Shown: one piece after another, positions 33,905 through 44,755 of the stretch
How the letters are laid out: each line of letters opens with the position of its first letter
Numbering within the stretch: the first letter of the stretch is position 1
From: Clarkia xantiana subsp. parviflora
Lineage: Eukaryota; Streptophyta; Magnoliopsida; Myrtales; Onagraceae
Reading direction: 5' to 3'
Length of the DNA stretch: 64,000 nucleotides
Assembly (NCBI GenBank): GCA_036873135.1
Contig: JAPTYO010000017.1
Coordinates: 11,780,001 to 11,844,000 of the forward strand
The notes under the pieces: model-generated
Told to the model about the DNA's origin: nothing
The model's input: only the letters and a program-made list of their open reading frames with translations
The model's database searches: none
Position numbers and translations under genes: made by a program

Positions 33905-35130
33905 GGGTCACAGCCGCCCTTTAATCGGCTACAGGAAAATAAAGAGAGTGTTTGTGCTAATATTGTGAGAGCAGTGAAGAAATAAAAGGGTCATAGTTGT
34001 TCTTAAATCAACTACAAATAAAAAGGTCACAGTCATCCCTAAAATGACTATAAAAAAAGGGCCACGGCCACCCTTCAAATGGCTACAGATAAAGAGCACT
34101 ACCGCAACATCAAAAGCGGAAAATAAATGAAAGTGCCACAGCCACCCTCCAAACAGCTAAAGACAAAAGAGTGACTCCGTGAATCCTGTGAGGGCGGGAA
34201 AATAAAAAGGGCCACAATCGTCCCTAAAATAACTACAAAATAAAGGGCCACAGCCACCATCCAAACGGCTACGGATAAAAGAGTGACCCCGCGAATCTTG
34301 TAAGGGCGGAAAAATAAAAAAAGGCCACATACGTCCCTAAAACGACTACAAAATAAAGGGCCACAGCCACCCTCCAAATGGCTACAGATAAAAGAGTGAC
34401 CCAACGAATCATGTGAGGGCGGGAAAATAAAAAGGGTCACAGTCGTCCCTAAAACGACTACAAAATAAAGGGCCACAGCCACCCTCCAAACGGCTACAGA
34501 TAAAAAAGTGACCCCGCGAATCTAGTAAGGGCGGAAAAATAAAAAAGGGCCACAGTCGTCCCTAAAACGACTACAAAATAAAGGGCCACAACCACCCTTC
34601 AAATAAGAGCGGGAAAATAAAAAAAGGGCCACAGTCGTCCCTAAAACGACTACAAAATAAAGGGCCACAACCACCCTTCAAACGGCTACAGATATAGAAC
34701 ACTCTCGAAACATTGAAGGCGGGAAATGAGTGAAAGGGCCACAGCCACCCCTAAAATGGCTACCAACAAAGAGTGTTCCTCGAATCCTGAGAGGATGGGA
34801 GATTGTTGAAAGGGCCATAGCCACCCTCAAAATGGCTACATATAAAGAGTATTCTCGTGAATCTTGTAAGGCCGGGAAATCATTTGAAAGGGCCACAGCC
34901 ACCCTTAAAACGGCTACAAATCGAAAGAGCACTCCCAGAACATCGACAATGGAAATAAATGAAAGGGCCACAGCCACCCTTCAAATGGCTACAAATCCAA
35001 AGAGCTCTCGCGACATTGAAGACAGTGAGAAAAGGGTCACAGCCACCCTCCAAATGGCTACAAATACTCTCGCATCGAGACGGGAAATAAAGTACGGGTC
35101 ACAGCCACCGTTTAATCGGCTACCAAAAAA
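33905..35130 (+). repeat. LARD repeat zone 2: hairpin array
   Basis: About 20 units beginning GGG(C/T)CAC, each followed by a 5-nt arm, a 9-nt loop and the complementary 5-nt arm, then CTAC(A)AA. Perfect examples are AGCCG/CGGCT (33912-33930), AGTTG/CAACT (33995-34013), AGTCA/TGACT (34031-34049), AGCCA/TGGCT (34365-34383) and AGTCG/CGACT (34441-34459). Unit spacing is 37-75 bp. No coding function. Confidence 0.85.
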
Positions 35131-35443
35131 GAGCGCTTCCGTTAGGTTGAAAACCCGAAAGGGCAGCCTAGGCAAAATTAGGAAATGAGGGGCATGATAG
35201 CAAATTTAGAAATTGCAATCATGGCAAAATGAGAGAAAATAAAATCCCGATGGAATAAAAAACCCCAAGGGGCAATCCATGCAAAAATTAGGAAAACCGA
35301 GGGGCACGGTCTAAAATTCTAACCGTGGCAAAAAGAGAGAATATGAGAGATTAAAAAAAATAAAAAAAAAGATCCCGCTAAGTTGTCGCGTCATGCGCAG
35401 TTTAGGCAAAAATTAGGGACACGCATTCAAGTCGTCAAACCAC

Positions 35444-36480
35444 TCGAGGCCCTTATCCAACAGACGCCACTAGAGGCATTTCTCCGATATATGCCACTAG
35501 AGGCTCTTCTCCGACGGACGCCACTAGATGCTCTTCTCCAATGGACGCCACTAGAGGCATTTATCCAACCAACGCCACTGGAGGCTCTTCTCCGACACAC
35601 ACCACTGGAGGCTTTTCCTTGTCACACGCCACTGGAGGCATCGTCGATCGAGGTTTTTACTTTACTGTACGCCACTTGAGGCTTTTCCTTCTCGCACGCC
35701 ACTAGAGGCATCGTCGATCGAGGTTTTTCGTTTCTGCACACCACTTGAGGCTTTACTTTTCTGCACGCCACTGGAGGCTTTACTTTTCTGCACGCCACTG
35801 GAGGCTTTAGTTTTTTGCACGCCACTGGAGGCTTTACTTTTCTGCACGCCACTGGAGGCTTTACTTTCCCGCACGCCACTGGAGGCTTTACTTTTCTGCA
35901 CGCCACTGGAGGCTTTACTTTCCCGCACGCCACTGGAGGCTTTACTTTTCTGCATGCCACTGGAGGCTTTACTTTCCCGCACGCCACTGGAGGCTTTACT
36001 TTTCAGCACCCCACTGGAGGCTTTTACTTTCCCGCACGCCACTGGAGGCTTTACTTTTCTGCAGGCCACTGGAGGCTTTACTTTTCCGCACGCCACTGGA
36101 GGCTTTACTTTTCCGCACGCCACTGGAGGCTTTACTTTCCCGCACGCCACAGGAGGCTTTACTATTCTGCACGCCACTGGAGGCTTTACTTTCCCGCACG
36201 CCACTGGAGGCTTTACTTTTCTGCACGCCACTGGAGGCTTTACTTTCCCGCACGCCACTGGAGGCTTTACTTTTCTGCACGCCACTGGAGGCTTTACTTT
36301 TCGCACGCCACTGGAGGCTCTACTTTCTGCACCGCCAATAGGGGCACCGCCGACCGAGGCTTTACTTTTCCGCACCGCCACTGGAGGCTCTTCTTTACCG
36401 CACCGCCACTGGAGGCTTTACTTTCTGCATCGCTATTGGAGGCATCGCCAACAGGCATCCCGCCGACAGAGGTTTTATCG
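35444..36480 (+). repeat. LARD repeat zone 3: 27-bp minisatellite
   Basis: About 38 units close to CACGCCACTGGAGGC followed by TTTACTTTTCTG. Because 27 is a multiple of three and units lack stops in several frames, long open frames appear on both strands (for example HATGGFTFL repeated). They are by-products of the repeat, not genes. Confidence 0.92.
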
Positions 36481-36609
36481 TTTCCGCACCAGAATAAGCG
36501 TATGAGCCACCTTGAAGACTTCGAAGAATTGGAAGAGAATATACTTTATGGTCAAAATCAGTGTTTCTTCGTCTTTGGACAAATCCCTTCGAACACATTC
36601 TACGGGAGT

Positions 36610-36629
36610 CCGTCCAAAGAGGGGCAAAC
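36610..36629 (+). other. Polypurine tract of the LARD
   Basis: AAAGAGGGGCAAAC ends directly at the 3' LTR start (36630). Confidence 0.85.
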
Positions 36630-37250
36630 TGTAAACACTCGATTTTGACCCGGACGTAACGACGTTACACATGATACTTCAAATTCCGGACGCGTCAAGC
36701 CACAAAGTCTCCAAAAATGCTAAAGGGCACATTAGGGAAATTATTATAAAATATATTTTAAATTAATTCGAATTTATTTAAAATTTTCGGAATATTTAAA
36801 ATATATATATAATAATTAGTTTTTTTTATTTTAGAAAATTATCTGTAAGATATTTATCTCCAGATATTATTTTTTATTCAAAAAAATAATTATCTATAAA
36901 GATAAATATCCTTAGGAATATTCTCTAGAATAATTATCTATTAGCATTTTTTATTTAAATTTTATCTGTAATCTAGACTAGGTTTTTAGTATAAATAGGG
37001 GTTTAGGTTTACATTGTAAGACACAGAAAACACATCAGAAAATAATAGACTACTTTTCTTGGGATCCGTGTGAATTTTGTCCTTTTGTGCTTTATTTAAA
37101 AAAAACTTTTTTTTTCCTTCATCTTCTTCCTGTTGCAGGTCCTTGCCCGCCGGAGATTTCCGACCGCCGCCCCGCCGGTGGCGGACTTCGCCCTTGCACC
37201 GCCGTCCCTGCCTGAATCCACGTCGCCACCTGCATCTCCGGTAGCCTGGG

Positions 37251-37292
<42 letters not shown>

Positions 37293-38108
37293 TCCCTTCT
37301 GCTCCGGCGGCCAGCAGCCCGTTCATCAACCAGATCCGCCGCAATCTCGCCACCACGGTCGTCGCTGCAGCCTTCCCCAGCCCCGGTGACCTTCCAACAC
37401 CGGCCCCGACCTTCTGAGCCGGCACCCAGTCACCCACAGACCCGCCGGACCGAGGAAGCTCCGCCCTGCCTCGCCCAGGCCTCGCCGTCGTGACCCTCCA
37501 CCATGTGCCGTTCCGGCAACCTCACCTGTCCGTCGCTGCGTGTCAACATCCGTCGTCATCCTCCGCCGCATCCAGGCCAACCGCCGTTCGTTGCTGTCTC
37601 CATCCCCTCTGCTGGTAAGGTCCCGATCTGATTTTTCTTTTTATTGTTATTATTATTGTTATGAATATTATGTAAGATTTATGTTTAAATAATAAAAATT
37701 TAATTGATTAAGGTTAATTAAAAATTTGATTATTTAAGTTGTGTTATGTGAATATGTTAATTTGCATTTTTTAATGATAAAAATTGTTCGATAGTGTTAT
37801 TAGGTTTTATTTTGTTTTTATTTTGTTTTATTAGTTCATTTGGAGTATTAATTAATAATAAAATTGGAAAATTAAGTGAATTGAGTACCGAAAGGGCGTA
37901 ATTAAAAATCATATATTTTTAATTCGTAATAGAACTTCCGAACTCGAATTTCTAATCGTAGACCGATTTTATACCTAGGCGTTTAATTCATTATTCGTTT
38001 AGGTAAATTAGGCTTCTAGTTAACCTTAATTAACTAGTGTCGACTCTTTTCAAAATTGCGCGTTTTAAAAAAACGTAATTCGCCGTAGGTCAGATTTTAG
38101 GTCTGACA
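36630..38108 (+). repeat. 3' LTR of the LARD
   Basis: 1479 bp with the same ends as the 5' LTR. The CT tract is much shorter (37252-37292), which accounts for most of the length difference. TATAAATAG is at 36990-36998. Confidence 0.94.
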
Positions 38109-38113
38109 ACCAC
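38109..38113. other. Target-site duplication ACCAC, right side of LARD
   Basis: Matches 28072-28076. Confidence 0.96.
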
Positions 38114-39420
38114 AGTCCGGGCCATTCTGGCCCTGGTCGAGTGCCTTGATTTAGACCTGCACCAAATGGATGTTAAGATTACAGTCTGCCACGGAAACCT
38201 GGAGGAAGAGATCTATATGGAGCAACCATAGGGTTTCATAATCCCTGGAAACGAACGTAAAGTTTGTAAACTCCAAAGATCGATCTATGGGCTTAAACAA
38301 TCGTCTCGGCAATGGTACCGCAGGTTCTACAAGGAAATCAATGGAAACGGATTTGTGAATCTTCTCGAGGATCCATGCGTGTACACTAAGACCTCTGAGT
38401 CGAAGTACATTATCTTGACATTATATGTGGATGTCATACTACTTGCCGCGAATGTGAGTTACATGAATGAATCAAAGTCTAGGCTGACATCTGTATTCGA
38501 GATGAAAGACATGGGAGAAGCCACGTACAACCTAGGCATTAAGATTGCTAGGGATCGGGTTGCTTGTAAACTATGTCTCTCTCAAGAATTCTATATCAAC
38601 AAACTGGTTAGAATGTTCAGACTCCAAGATGCAAAATCCGTGGATATGACGGTTGTGTTAAGGTGCGCGTTGTCAAAGCTTGAGGGCCCAAAAGACCAGG
38701 CTGAGCGTGAGCAAATGAAAAGTGCATAGTACCTCAGTATGGTTGGTAGTATAATGTATGCAATGCAATGCACTCGTCGACATCTGTTACGCTATGGGCT
38801 TAGTAGCACTATTCCAATCAGACCCTGGCTATCAATATTTAAAGGTCATAAAACGAATTATTCGATACTTAAAAGGTAATGCCGACTATGGACTGTGTTA
38901 CGAGGGTGAAAATTAGAATTGACTGGGTTCAGTGACGCCGACTACTGTGGCGATCCGGATGATCGTAAGTCCACCTCAAGAGGAGTATTTCTCCTTGCTA
39001 ATGCCGCCATTTCATGGATGAACAAGAAGCAATCCTGTGTCGCGCTGTCTACAATGGAATCCGAATTCGTAGCCCTCTCTAAGAACGTACATGAAGCGAT
39101 TTGGCTTAAAAGACTCTTAACTGCATTGCTTGACGTCGAGGAAGGGAGTAATCCTGTGAAGGTATACGCTGACAGTCAAGCAGCGATTGCAGCAGTTTAG
39201 AATCCTAAGTACCATAGTACGACGAAACACATTGATGTAAGATATAATTATGCTAAAAGTATGGTCGAAGACAAATTGATCACATTAGAATACTTGTCCT
39301 ATGAGAGTATGGTGGCGGACCCATTGACTAAACCTTTATGCCGGGATGTTTTCGATAAGCACGTCAAAATGCTTGGACTGCATGGTTTAAGAGGCTATAA
39401 CATTTTGAGATTTAAAGTAA
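38114..39420 (+). pseudogene. Copia copy C2: RT and RNase H
   Basis: Continues the RT interrupted at 28076: AILALVECLDLDLHQMDVK, IYGLKQSSRQWYRR, then LTLYVDVILLAAN where the catalytic YVDD should be, so the second Asp is replaced by Val. EFYINKLVRMF and a stop at 38727 follow. RNase H follows with FSDADY, TMESEF and YADSQAA, and a stop at 39198. KHIDVRYNY is still readable. There are several stops and a frameshift near 38770, so it is dead. Confidence 0.9.
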
Positions 39421-40498
39421 TATTTGAATAAAATGAATTTCAATTTGAGTTTATGATCTTATGATGTCATAATTTTTGAATTACATTTGGATTTTACGGT
39501 CTATAAACTAGTCGTAGGAGGGACAATCCTCCCAAATAAAACGTATCGAATGTGGGCCAAGCCTCATCAAACAGGCTCGGTCGTCTTGGCGGAGAGGGGG
39601 GCCTCTTCCATGTCAAGACCGGTTAAGAACCATGGTGATTTCGAAAGATAAACATGGTCAAGTAAAACGATCATTTGGTTTTGGGGTAACACGACATGAT
39701 CTATGTTTCGCATATCCCCGTGACGAACTTCGTTCGTCAACAACCACATTTTGAACCAGATGACAAGTCTGCGATAACATATGACATTTCTCACTCCTGA
39801 CAACATGTAAGTTCAGGTTATGCTATCGACGTGCGCTTCATACTGCGCGTACCATGTTTGACCACGGGGTCAGGCTCGGTTGTGCTAGGTAGAATCCACG
39901 AGATTCGGGTGGGCATAAACTTCTCCACCTTGAGCGTGTGACGGATCCCGGATGCTTTATGAAGAAGCATCTGAAGTATCCTTATGGATTAAGAACTCAT
40001 ATCTAAGGTCAAGCTCGTATTCGCTTCCCAGCGTACGAACGCAGTGCTGAACAAAAAGGCCCAGTAACCACTTCTTTGGAAATCAGTTAAGTTTGACTAA
40101 GGGTATGAGCGACGGGTATGGTCATGTACACCTGTAATTCTTCGACTCTTGTATTCACTAGGTAGCCACCAGCCTGATATTAGTTGAAAGTTGTGAATAC
40201 TTGTATGAATGCCTTGGAAAAGTGTTCCTATGTGGAAACTAGGCAATTGGAGAATGACAGTTGACCAAGGATACAACCCGGCACATTATTTTTACAGGTC
40301 GACTATAGATGGGGAATCAACGTTCCGCGGGTGCTCGACACTCCTAACAGATGAGTAGCACGATGCCCGTCGTGTCCGCCGGTCGCACGACAAATCTCGT
40401 ATGAACTATTCCGCTGCATGCCTGGATTGAAACACAAATGTTGATATGTTGGTCGACAGCGTATTAACAGGCACCCTCCCATTCCGGCGAGTGAGAGC
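39421..40498 (+). other. 3' untranslated region of C2
   Basis: About 1.1 kb without gene, homologous to 24451-25454. It ends in ATTCCGGCGAGTGAGAGC, the polypurine tract. Confidence 0.85.
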
Positions 40499-40982
40499 TG
40501 TTGGCATTTGGAGATTAGGCCGCCGTAAATAGGATCCTATTATTATGAGACTGTTACTTAAGTCAATTGGGTAATGTCACTTTAGGGATTTTGGGCTAGG
40601 CCTAAAATCCTAATGGACATGAGAGACCCAAAATTGGGCCTCCCTTTCTCATTATAGGCCGGCCGAAATTAATGAAGTGGTAATGTGGGTTTTGCCCACC
40701 TCCTCTTATAAATAGGGAGTGTTAGGGAACTAATTAAGGTTAATCACTTTCTTCCTTTATGGTGAGACAAAAAGAAATCCCTCCTCCCTATTACTATTGT
40801 TTCGGCCGAACCATTCACAAGCCCAAGGAGGTGCCAAATTGCTTCAAGCAATTACTCTAGAGATCCATCCCTGCTAAAGAATCGACAAGAGGCTTTGCTG
40901 TGGAGATCAATCCGCGTAGGTATTCTTTAACTAGAATCCTTACGGGAACCGTCCGGCAGATCGTGAACTCCCCTTGATGATC
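40499..40982 (+). repeat. 3' LTR of C2, cut after about 484 bp
   Basis: Starts TGTTGGCATTTGGAG; TATAAATAG near 40710. It stops in GAACTCCCCTTGATGATC, where a second LTR begins. It is only moderately similar to the C1 5' LTR and much closer to the LTR that follows, so C1 and C2 are probably not one element. Confidence 0.9.
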
Positions 40983-41574
40983 TGTTGGCATTTGGAGATT
41001 GGGCCGCCTTAAATAGGAGCCCATTAATATGAGACTGTTACCTAAGTAAATTAGGTAATGTCACGTTAGGAATTTTGGGCTAGGCCAAAATCCCAATGGA
41101 CATGAGAGGCCCAAAATTGGGCCTCTCTTTCTCATTATAGGCCGACCGAAATTAATAAAGTGGTGAGCTGGGTTTTGCCCACCTCGTCTTATAAATAGGG
41201 AGTGTTAGGGAACTAATTAAGGTTAATCACTTTCTTCCTTTGTGGTGAGATAAAAAGAAATCTCTCCTCCCTATTACTATTGTTTCGGCCGAACCATTCA
41301 CAAGCCCTATGAAGTTCCAAATTGCTTTGAACAATTACTCCGGAGATCCATCCCTACTAAAGAATCGACAAGAGGCTTTGTTGTGGAGACCAATCCGCGT
41401 AGGTATTCCTTAACCAGAATCCTTATGGGAACCGTCCGACGGATCGAGAACTCCCCTTAAAGATCTTGGGTTTACAGAAAACATTGTAGGTATGTACCTC
41501 TAATTCCGCTGCGTAATTCATTTACATAGCAAGTACCTTTTATTTCCATAGTATTTATCACCTATAATCCTACA
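40983..41574 (+). repeat. 5' LTR of copia copy C3
   Basis: 592 bp, TGTTGGCATTTG to ATAATCCTACA, followed by the primer site TGGTATCAGAGCC at 41576-41588. It inserted into the C2 3' LTR, giving two similar LTRs head to tail. Confidence 0.92.
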
Positions 41575-43012
41575 GTGGTATCAGAGCCTGTGATAGGGAG
41601 TTCATAATTTTGATGTAAAATTAGTTGTAATTTTCGGCCAACATGTTAAATGTATTTGGCCAGAATTAGGGTTAAATTCACATGATAATTGTGATAATTA
41701 CTATCGATATATTCTAGCATGATTTTAGGAATCTTGAATATTATTGATTGATTTTAGTTGCATAAGTTTGAAGAAATATATATTGTAGATGGATTTTATC
41801 CTAATATAGAATCTTGACAATATATTAAAAAAAATTTATATATATATGCAAATATTGGAAATTATTTTTATAATTATTCTTTCTTGGAGGCTAAGTTAAG
41901 TTTTTAGTGGATTTTAAAACCCTACTTAGCCTATAAGAAACATTTCGGCCAAACCCTATAGGGTTAATGGGTCGGTCCAATTTTGCACATCCGGGTCAGA
42001 TTGACTGACACGGAAGACCTATGGAACTCAAATCGGACCGAACCGGGTCAACCCAACCGGGTCGGGTTCCATGGGTCCAAACGGGGCGGGTCAACCAAAT
42101 CGGATTTTCTCAATTGGTCAGACCCATCCGGGTCGGGTCAGAACGGGCAACTAAATGAGTCGAACCAAACTGACCCGTTTTGCGTGAAGAACCGAACCGA
42201 ATTTATTTTAAACTGAATCGGTCTGGCCGAACCATTTTAAACCGAACCTGACTATCTGAAACGGTTTAACCGGACCGTACCGAACCAGACCAGATTTGAC
42301 AGAACTGGACGTTTAAACCGGACCGGCCCGAGTCAACCGAAAATAGGATGGTCAAATTTTAAAATCCAAATATTTTCGAACTTTAAATTACCTACACAGT
42401 TCTCATTGGTTTAATATTTTCACGTTTTAATTAAACATGATGCCTAGTTTCGATTATGGGGATGGATCTCGAAATGCATATTTTTGGGCTGTGTCATTTA
42501 GTGGGCTGAATTGCAATTGCTATTTAATTGATATTATTGCATGATTAGAACTGTCATCTTGACTATGTCAAGCTAGTTGGATATTGCATGTTGGGGGCAG
42601 AGCCCTGAATTTCAATTAATGGTTTGCACACTAGGATATACATGTTGTGATGGTTGTCAATGCCTATGATTCATGTCTAGAATTACGCATGTTTGACTGC
42701 TAGCATGAGTTGCAAGTCAGCCCCAAATGTTTTAAAACCAAAAATCAGTCGCCAAATATGCATGTTTGATGTGGTGCAATCAAGCATGATGCGTATGCAT
42801 GAATGTTGAGGATGTAGCTACATGTGATAATTTACTTAAGAAGTAGAATTGTATATACTAGCATGAGTTCCTCGGAACATTAGACGCATGACGCGTATGC
42901 ATAATGATTGATTTGTTTCATGGATGTGGCATACGCATGATGATTTGCTAGAGTAGTAGAATTATATATACATGCATGAAATCCTCGAAACGTTTTAAAA
43001 GGTCCTTGGGAA
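41575..43012 (+). other. C3 leader, truncated
   Basis: Primer site, then the same leader layout as C1: an AT-rich part, a CCGG/AACC-rich degenerate repeat (about 41940-42340) and TGCATGA-rich sequence. It breaks at 43012 in the sequence corresponding to AAAGGGCCTGGGAAAGCC of C1. No gag of this copy is present in the window. Confidence 0.85.
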
Positions 43013-43424
43013 TGTTGGATTATGGTGAATCCTACAGAAACAAAACCCTAGATACGTGCATGGTAACTAATTACGCAGCCGAAGAAAGTGCATATACCTT
43101 TACCGATTTCTGTAGCACAAGTTCTTCGAGGGGAGTTCTCGATCCACCGACCGGTACCCCGTAGAGGTTCTTGTTAGAAAATCCCTACGCGGTTTGATCT
43201 TCACAGCAAAGCCCTCTTCGATTCTCGCGGGATGGATCTTACTTGGAGTAAATTGCTCGTCGCAATTTAGGCACCTCCTATGTGTAGGTTCGGCTGAAAC
43301 ACTAAGGGACCTAGGGGGAAGGTTTTAATCTCAACACTTGGGAAGAGAGAATGAGCACTTAATAAGTACCAGACCTCTATATATAGGAGTGGAGGTGGGA
43401 AAATCTCACCTCCTTACTATAAGC
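43013..43424 (-). repeat. Partial copia LTR C4
   Basis: Plus-strand start TGTTGGATTATGGTG is the reverse complement of the C6 LTR end (CACCATAATCCAATA at 26020). It lacks the first part of the LTR (about 170 bp) and runs into the oppositely oriented C5 LTR. Confidence 0.88.
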
Positions 43425-44020
43425 ATATGGTGATGGGCGCCGTAATTGGTAGCCCATAATATGTATAGTTTACCTAATAAACTTGGGTAAATGTCACATT
43501 AGGGTAATTGGGCTAGACCCAAATCCTAATTGACATGGGAGGCCCAAAATTGGGCCTCCCAAAATACATAGGCGTGCCGAAACTTATAGTGAGGGTAAAG
43601 TGGACTTTTGTCCACTTTACTCCTCCTATAAATAAGAGGTGTTAGGGAATATTTATGGTCAATCATAATTCCCTCAAAATAGTTTTTTAGAGAGAAAACC
43701 ATTCTCCCACATCACAAGTTTCGGCCGAACCCTTGCCTCACCGAAGGTGTGCCAAATTGCTTTCGAGCAAACTCTCCGAAGATCTGCCCCCGTGTCAAAA
43801 AAATTGATCTGAGGTTTGCTGTGGAGCTAACACCACGTAGGGCTTCTTTCACAAGAACCTCTACGGGTTCCGTCCGGTGGATCGAGAACTCCCTCGTGCA
43901 AAGGATCTAGGACTATGGTAAACTGTTGAGGTATGTGTAACTCTTCCGCTGCATAATTTCGATTACATGCACGTACCATGTTTTGGTGTTTTCGTAGTGA
44001 TTACTCCCTGTAATCTAACA
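43425..44020 (+). repeat. 5' LTR of copia copy C5
   Basis: Begins at CATATGGTGATGGGCG, a few bases short of the usual TGTTGG start, and ends TGTAATCTAACA. TATAAATA lies near 43630. The primer site TGTTGTCAGAGCC (44022-44034) is slightly mutated. Confidence 0.87.
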
Positions 44021-44722
44021 GTGTTGTCAGAGCCTGTGTTAGGAGTTCATGATTTTGATAAATTGGTGTTCTAGAAATTTTAAATTTTGGACCGAAATTT
44101 TTAAAGGAAATTTTTAAAAGTTTTGAATTTTAGGGTTTAAATGATAGGTCCGAAATTTTCATGTTCTTGGTTTAATTGATGTTCATGATCTTTAAGAAAA
44201 ATGTGATATTTATCAAAATCAAACTATGGATTGTAGATCTTATTAAAATTTGATCTTAGAATTTGACCATTAGTTCTTAATTTTTGTGTTTGGCCGAAAC
44301 CCTAGTGAATTTACAAGGTAAAATTTTAAATTTTTAGACACCAAAGGGATAAATTTCGGCCACTATATTAAAGTAATATTGTTTACCGTATTTTAATTTT
44401 TAATTAAGGTAACCATATATCTATAATTAGGAACATTAGGATAGATTAACATTAAAATATATAGAAATATATAACTATCAATATATCTAAATATTTAAAT
44501 AGGGTTAAAGATATTATTGATAGATTTAGTTACCTAAAATATTGAGAAAATATATTGTCAGTTATTTGTTTCCCTATTAAAGATATTGACAATAAATAAA
44601 ATATATCTAATATATATAGTGCCGAATTTACATATATATATATATATATATATTGTTGATTGATTTAATCTTAAAGATAGAATCTTAGCAATAAATATAT
44701 ATATGTTTATGTGTGTGCCGAA

Positions 44723-44755
<33 letters not shown>

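Larger units (their letters stand above)
28077..38108 (+). mobile_element. LARD: 10.0-kb non-coding LTR retrotransposon derivative
   Basis: Two long LTRs (28077-29594 and 36630-38108), a primer site, a polypurine tract and 5-bp target duplications are all present, but the 7-kb interior has no gag or pol. The interior is made of three tandem-repeat zones: AT-rich units (30105-32130), a hairpin array (33905-35120) and a 27-bp minisatellite (35444-36480). The primer site is the tRNA-Arg type used by Ogre and Tat elements, suggesting which autonomous family would move it. It sits inside copia copy C2. Orientation is set by the primer site and polypurine tract. Differences between LTRs (several substitutions and an expanded CT tract) show it is not recent. 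Confidence 0.94.

Noticed and set aside
34730..35188. 152-codon frame in the hairpin array
   Set aside because: The frame follows the tandem unit and is full of repeated PPLKWLPT-like residues; the stem pairing explains the sequence better than coding.
30105..36480. CRISPR-like array of repeats with spacers
   Set aside because: Units are degenerate, in a plant retroelement, without constant repeats or cas genes.
35622..36648. Long open frames on both strands (up to 277 codons) with repeats HATGGFTFL and VACRKVKPP
   Set aside because: They lie in a 27-bp minisatellite whose period keeps several frames open; no start context, no family, and several strands and frames are equally open.
17838..40982. 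C1 5' LTR and C2 3' LTR as the two ends of one copia element
   Set aside because: The two LTRs differ at roughly a quarter of positions by eye, far more than C2 differs from the neighbouring C3 LTR, so they are treated as separate copies.
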